In this document: in pieces, positions 18,600 through 21,528 of the stretch
Position numbering within the stretch: the stretch's first letter is position 1
Layout: each line of letters opens with the position of its first letter
From: Jimgerdemannia flammicorona
Lineage: Eukaryota; Mucoromycota; Endogonomycetes; Endogonales; Endogonaceae
Length of the DNA: 21,528 bases
Direction of reading: 5' to 3'
Assembly: GCA_003990745.1 (NCBI GenBank)
Contig: RBNI01001636.1
Location: forward strand, 1 to 21,528
The notes under the pieces: generated by a model
What the model was told of the DNA's origin: nothing
Seen by the model: only the letters and a program-made list of their open reading frames with translations
Database searches by the model: none
Program-made: the position numbers and the translations under genes

Positions 18600-19544
18600 A
18601 TGCCTCCCATTCGCTGATCCAACCAGACCTCCTGCCATTCTACCCCTTTGCCTGGCCCAAAGACCCTGATCTTTGAAGCTATCAAGAAGGCCATCTGGTG
18701 CCCAGATACTTCTGAACACTTGAACTTCTACACCGAGGACCTTGGACACTTCATCAACTACCAGTATATAATGACCCAGCAGCTCAAAGATACCACTGAA
18801 CGAATGACCCTCTGGCATGACTACAAAATCGGATACCGCCTTTGCAATGAGACTCAAGAAGACGACCGGGAAGGCCTTATTACTGAATTGATAACCACTA
18901 GCTGGCTAATTAAGAGAGCCCTCCATGTCCACCAAATCTTCCGCCATATTCTCTAGGCCATAGCACACTTGCAAGGAGTAATGGCTGGCAGCCTCTCCCG
19001 CCTTTCAACTGAAGATGCTGACTGGATAGAATCTGAAGTAGCCAACTCTACTGGCAGCAACCGCGTCACCATAGGAAGCCAACAAACCAAACCCACTCAG
19101 CCAGGTTTCTACACCACCCCACTCTGAGACAACCATCAAGGTCACCTAATGAGTCTTATGGAGATATTTGAAGGTCCACCCATTACTATAGAAGCACCCA
19201 TTGGAGCTACCCCAACCACCCACCACCCTGTCAGCCACAATTCACATCTCATCATTTGGGAACCAAATCAAGAAGAAGCCCAAGAAGTCTCTGTCTTTGA
19301 AGAGGAAGCCCAAGAACTCCAAGACCCTGCCCCTGAAGAAACCCCCTCTGACACTGAAACTGACGAGTTTTCAGAAGAAGAAGAGAAGCAACAGAGAGTC
19401 TACCAGTCCTCTGTCCACATTCAAGCTGTTCAAGGGTTGGAGAATGTTGTTGAAGATGACTGGCCACTTTTCTACCCCCTCACCTCTTGGCCGGCACTTC
19501 CCCCTTTTGAGGAGAGGTATGATAAAGAAGAAATCTTAACCTAG
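18600..19544 (+). pseudogene. Decayed ORF inside the long LTR
   Basis: From the ATG at 18600 to the TAG at 19542 one frame of 314 codons stays readable with three internal stops: TGA 18615, TAG 18954, TGA 19125. The frame continues to 19868 with stops at 19542, 19584 and 19593, all TAG or TGA. The first part is mixed and helical-looking (WCPDTSEHLNFYTEDLGHF). The last third is strongly acidic (runs of EEE, PSDTETDEF), then WPLFYPLTSWPALPPFEERY. No known domain is recognised. It lies in the U3 part, so transcripts starting at the TATA near 19,935 would carry it only near their 3' end. It could be an old accessory gene of the element. Confidence 0.5.
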
Positions 19545-19631
19545 CAAGATTTGCCCACTGCAGATGAAGGGTACTATTTCCTCTAGAAAGACTGACCCAT
19601 TAGCCATGAGAATTGTGCAGCCTTCACGTCA

Positions 19632-19823
19632 GCGTTTTGTCAGCAAGTCCGAATCCAGCATTGCTACCCAGCACAACCGTTTCCAGCATTGCTATCCAGT
19701 ACTACCATTTTTAGCATTTTGTCAGCAAGTCCGAATCCAGCATTGCTATCCAGTACCACCGTTTTTAGCATTTTGTCTGCTCATCCGAATCCAGCATTGC
19801 TATCCCCTACAACCCAATCCGTA
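19632..19823 (+). repeat. 54-bp direct repeats upstream of the LTR TATA box
   Basis: Three near-complete units (19632-19685, 19714-19767 and 19768-19823) and a 28-bp half unit (19686-19713) share CCGAATCCAGCATTGCTA and a start of GCATTTTGTC. They end about 110 bp before the TATA box. This placement is like enhancer repeats in other LTRs, although the same DNA is also in the decayed reading frame. Confidence 0.85.
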
Positions 19824-19914
19824 GTAAACAATAGCCTGCACCTCACATCATGCAAGCTAATAGTATAGCAAAGTTCACCACAATGTAGTATATCTTAGCC
19901 TTAGTTGCACCCCC

Positions 19915-19963
19915 CATAGCTAGCAAACTTGTATAAATAACCCATATCCTTAGAGTGAATAAA
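19915..19963 (+). promoter_or_regulatory. LTR core promoter/poly(A) cassette, copy 2
   Basis: A block identical over 25 bp and again over 13 bp, with the same 11-bp spacing, to 5849-5897 in the solo LTR. It contains TATAAATA and, 25 bp on, AATAAA. It is the presumed transcription start and poly(A) region of the long LTR, setting the U3/R border near 19,960. Confidence 0.8.
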
Positions 19964-20327
19964 GCCTCAGTCAGTTTGTGTTTAAAAGTAAAAAGGATTA
20001 CAAAGAAACCACTGCCTCTAAGAGACTGGATAAATTCTGAGAACAAGATAACAATCTAGAGCAATGGATTGCTCAGAAGTTTGAGTTAAAGAATTTTCTC
20101 TTGCCACAGAAAGAAAACGTTACCCGACTGCCGCCATTTGACCACCATTTGAGATCCAAGACCCAGCCAAGGATTCAAGACCACGACTGCTGCGCATTCA
20201 GACTGCCATTCGAGATTCAAGACCTGGAAACCCAAGGATACCCAGCCAAAGGATACTAGACCGCCAAAGACCAACCCGCCAGCCTACATAAACGACTGCC
20301 CAGAACCTTTCAAGTTGACAAGTCAAG

Positions 20328-20402
20328 ATGGACGAGCAAGCTGTTAACCTCCATTTTCCCCGACCTACTGCACCACAGACCACTTTAATTGACCGCTTAT
20401 AG
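20328..20402 (+). CDS. Short ORF in the retrotransposon leader
   Basis: An ATG in the AAGATGG context starts a 24-codon frame (MDEQAVNLHFPRPT near its start) ended by TAG at 20400-20402. The same frame then continues 21 codons to a TAA. It lies in the predicted R-U5 leader RNA, between the TATA box and the primer-binding-like site. It may be a regulatory upstream ORF or mere chance. Confidence 0.2.
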   Translation: MDEQAVNLHFPRPTAPQTTLIDRL

Positions 20403-20730
20403 CCAAGCCCGTTATCACCACATAAATTCAAGTTCGCCGCCAAGTTATTTGCCACCCTTTTCTACTAAACAATTGAGCCATCAATGTCCTGAGCCAATGT
20501 CGAATGATCTCCTGTTATTATCTCACATTTCAAATGACCTGAACCACATATATTCAAGAAGTAATTCGCCCCGAGCCTCCCCCATATGAATTGGACAAAC
20601 CGATCATGTGACTATTGACCTGCAACCGTCGTAAATGCACTCATATCTATCGCGTGCTTCACCAAGTGGCACCTTGAGTCATGCCTGAAGAGCATCAGAA
20701 GAAAAAGAATATAAACCTGATGTCACATTT

Positions 20731-20747
20731 TGGGGGCTCAACTGGGA
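20731..20747 (+). other. Primer-binding-like site
   Basis: TGGGGGCTCAACTGGGA lies three bases after the ATGTCACA end of the long LTR. The first nine bases are those of proline-tRNA primer sites known from gammaretroviruses, and the site would pair with a tRNA 3' end of GAGCCCCCA. The exact priming tRNA of this fungus is not known from the window, so the tRNA identity is inference. Confidence 0.55.
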
Positions 20748-20766
20748 AAGTTTTCAAAAGACTTGA

Positions 20767-21528
20767 CCATTCGGCTCAAGAACCCAGCTATCTACAGTGG
20801 AGAACTTAGCAGGACCAAGTCAGCAACCAAACCAGGGGCAGCAACAGCCCTCCTTAGTAGAAAAGAAAGCTCACACCCTTGTCAGAACAGTGGCCAGGAC
20901 CCTATTCAACACCAGTAGCCAGAAAACCGAATCAGAAGAAAGAAGTGACTCAGATTATGGTTTGACTTCAAGAGAAAGGAGACGACTCAGAGGACAACCA
21001 GAACCGCCCCTTCAGACCCAAGACTTAGGCCAAGAAGAAGAAGAGGATATCCCCGAGGAGTATCAGACCCTTATCCATAGGAAGAACTCAGACAGAAGTG
21101 ACTACATAACTACTGTTGTTACTCGAGTTACCCCACTAGACTGGGTATACTTTGAAACATCAGAAGGAGAAGAGGACTATCATCCATATCAATTAGAGCA
21201 AGATGACGATTGGGGATCAGACCATCAAAGGGACGAATTCAACCTATACTATTATCCAGACAGCGACACAAACCCACAGCAAGGTGAACAAGACCTCACT
21301 ACTTCACAACAGCAAGGGGTAGACAAACTCTCTATCAGTTATATTAGTCCACTCCCACCATCAGTTGCTCAAACTTTGGTACCCTGGTCACTCACACCTC
21401 GCCACTATCACCAGTCTATCAGAAGATCTCCACCACTACCCAGGACTTCAACCCCAGCATTAATTAGAAGAGCCAGATTACCCTCACCCTCACCAAGACA
21501 CTGCCCTCTGCCAGCACCACTAGATCAT
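20767..21528 (+). CDS. Partial Gag-like frame of the LTR element, no ATG
   Basis: A frame open for 254 codons runs from just after a TGA (20764-20766) to the window end. It starts 20 bp beyond the primer-binding-like site, where gag is expected. The reading is polar, Gln/Glu/Asp-rich (LGQEEEEDIPEEYQ; LEQDDDWGSDHQRDEF) and then Pro/Ser/Arg-rich (SPLPPS, RSPPLPRTSTPA), typical of a disordered N-terminal Gag region. No Met is present in the visible frame. The true start may be lost, non-AUG, reached by splicing, or further on. No protease or reverse transcriptase is within view. It is partial at the right edge. Confidence 0.5.

Larger units (their letters stand above)
18393..20727 (+). mobile_element. 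Very long LTR (about 2.3 kb) of a retrotransposon
   Basis: The segment starts TGTGACAT and ends ATGTCACA, a perfect 8-bp inverted terminal pair of the TG...CA kind. A primer-binding-like TGGGGGCTC lies three bases after the end. It starts exactly where CpG-free DNA gives way to normal composition, after an ATATATATAT run, and CpGs reappear from 18432. Inside are a decayed ORF, 54-bp direct repeats, a TATA box (19932-19939) and AATAAA (19958-19963). This implies a U3 of roughly 1.57 kb and an R-U5 of about 0.77 kb. The window ends before a second LTR could confirm the boundaries. Confidence 0.65.

Noticed and set aside
1..21528. tRNA, rRNA or CRISPR features
   Set aside because: No cloverleaf with A/B-box spacing, no rRNA-like segment and no regularly spaced short repeats were seen on either strand.

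Overview
This window looks like nuclear DNA of a filamentous fungus, most likely a basidiomycete. The reasons are a gene cut by ten short GT-AG introns, compact intergenic spaces, Ty3/gypsy-type LTR retrotransposons, and a large block of repeat DNA that has lost all its CpG dinucleotides. The genus cannot be named from the sequence. Two host genes are convincing, both on the + strand.

Left part (1-5,630): low-complexity, AG-rich flank, then an uninterrupted 1,239-codon gene (1394-5113). Its protein reads as ten weak KH-like modules arranged as five pairs, separated by acidic or disordered linkers, with the GxxG RNA-gripping loop missing. A polyadenylation signal and a 32-base poly-T tract follow. 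Centre (5,631-11,560): a 429-bp solo LTR, a stretch of decayed coding fragments, then the complete intron-rich gene for the alpha subunit of general transcription factor TFIIE (8363-10620), with a CRE-like site and an E-box just upstream.

Right part (11,562-21,528) is repeat DNA. First comes about 6.87 kb of AT-rich sequence in which I find no CpG at all. It carries a dead Ty3/gypsy retrotransposon on the minus strand: protease, reverse transcriptase and RNase H can be read through many stops, but integrase is not found. It also holds a C-rich/G-poor block, 33-bp tandem repeats and a large imperfect palindrome. At 18,393 a second, much less mutated LTR element begins. Its LTR seems to be 2,335 bp long, bounded by TGTGACAT/ATGTCACA, and followed by a tRNA primer-binding-like site and an open frame that runs off the window.

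This long LTR carries its own decayed ORF, 54-bp direct repeats and a TATA/AATAAA cassette. The cassette is shared almost exactly, with identical spacing, with the otherwise unrelated solo LTR 14 kb away. The best candidates for something undescribed are the paired degenerate KH protein, the ORF-bearing giant LTR with its shared promoter cassette, and the CpG-free block that points to CpG-directed repeat mutation. The two host genes show no evident functional link; they are separated by transposon debris.
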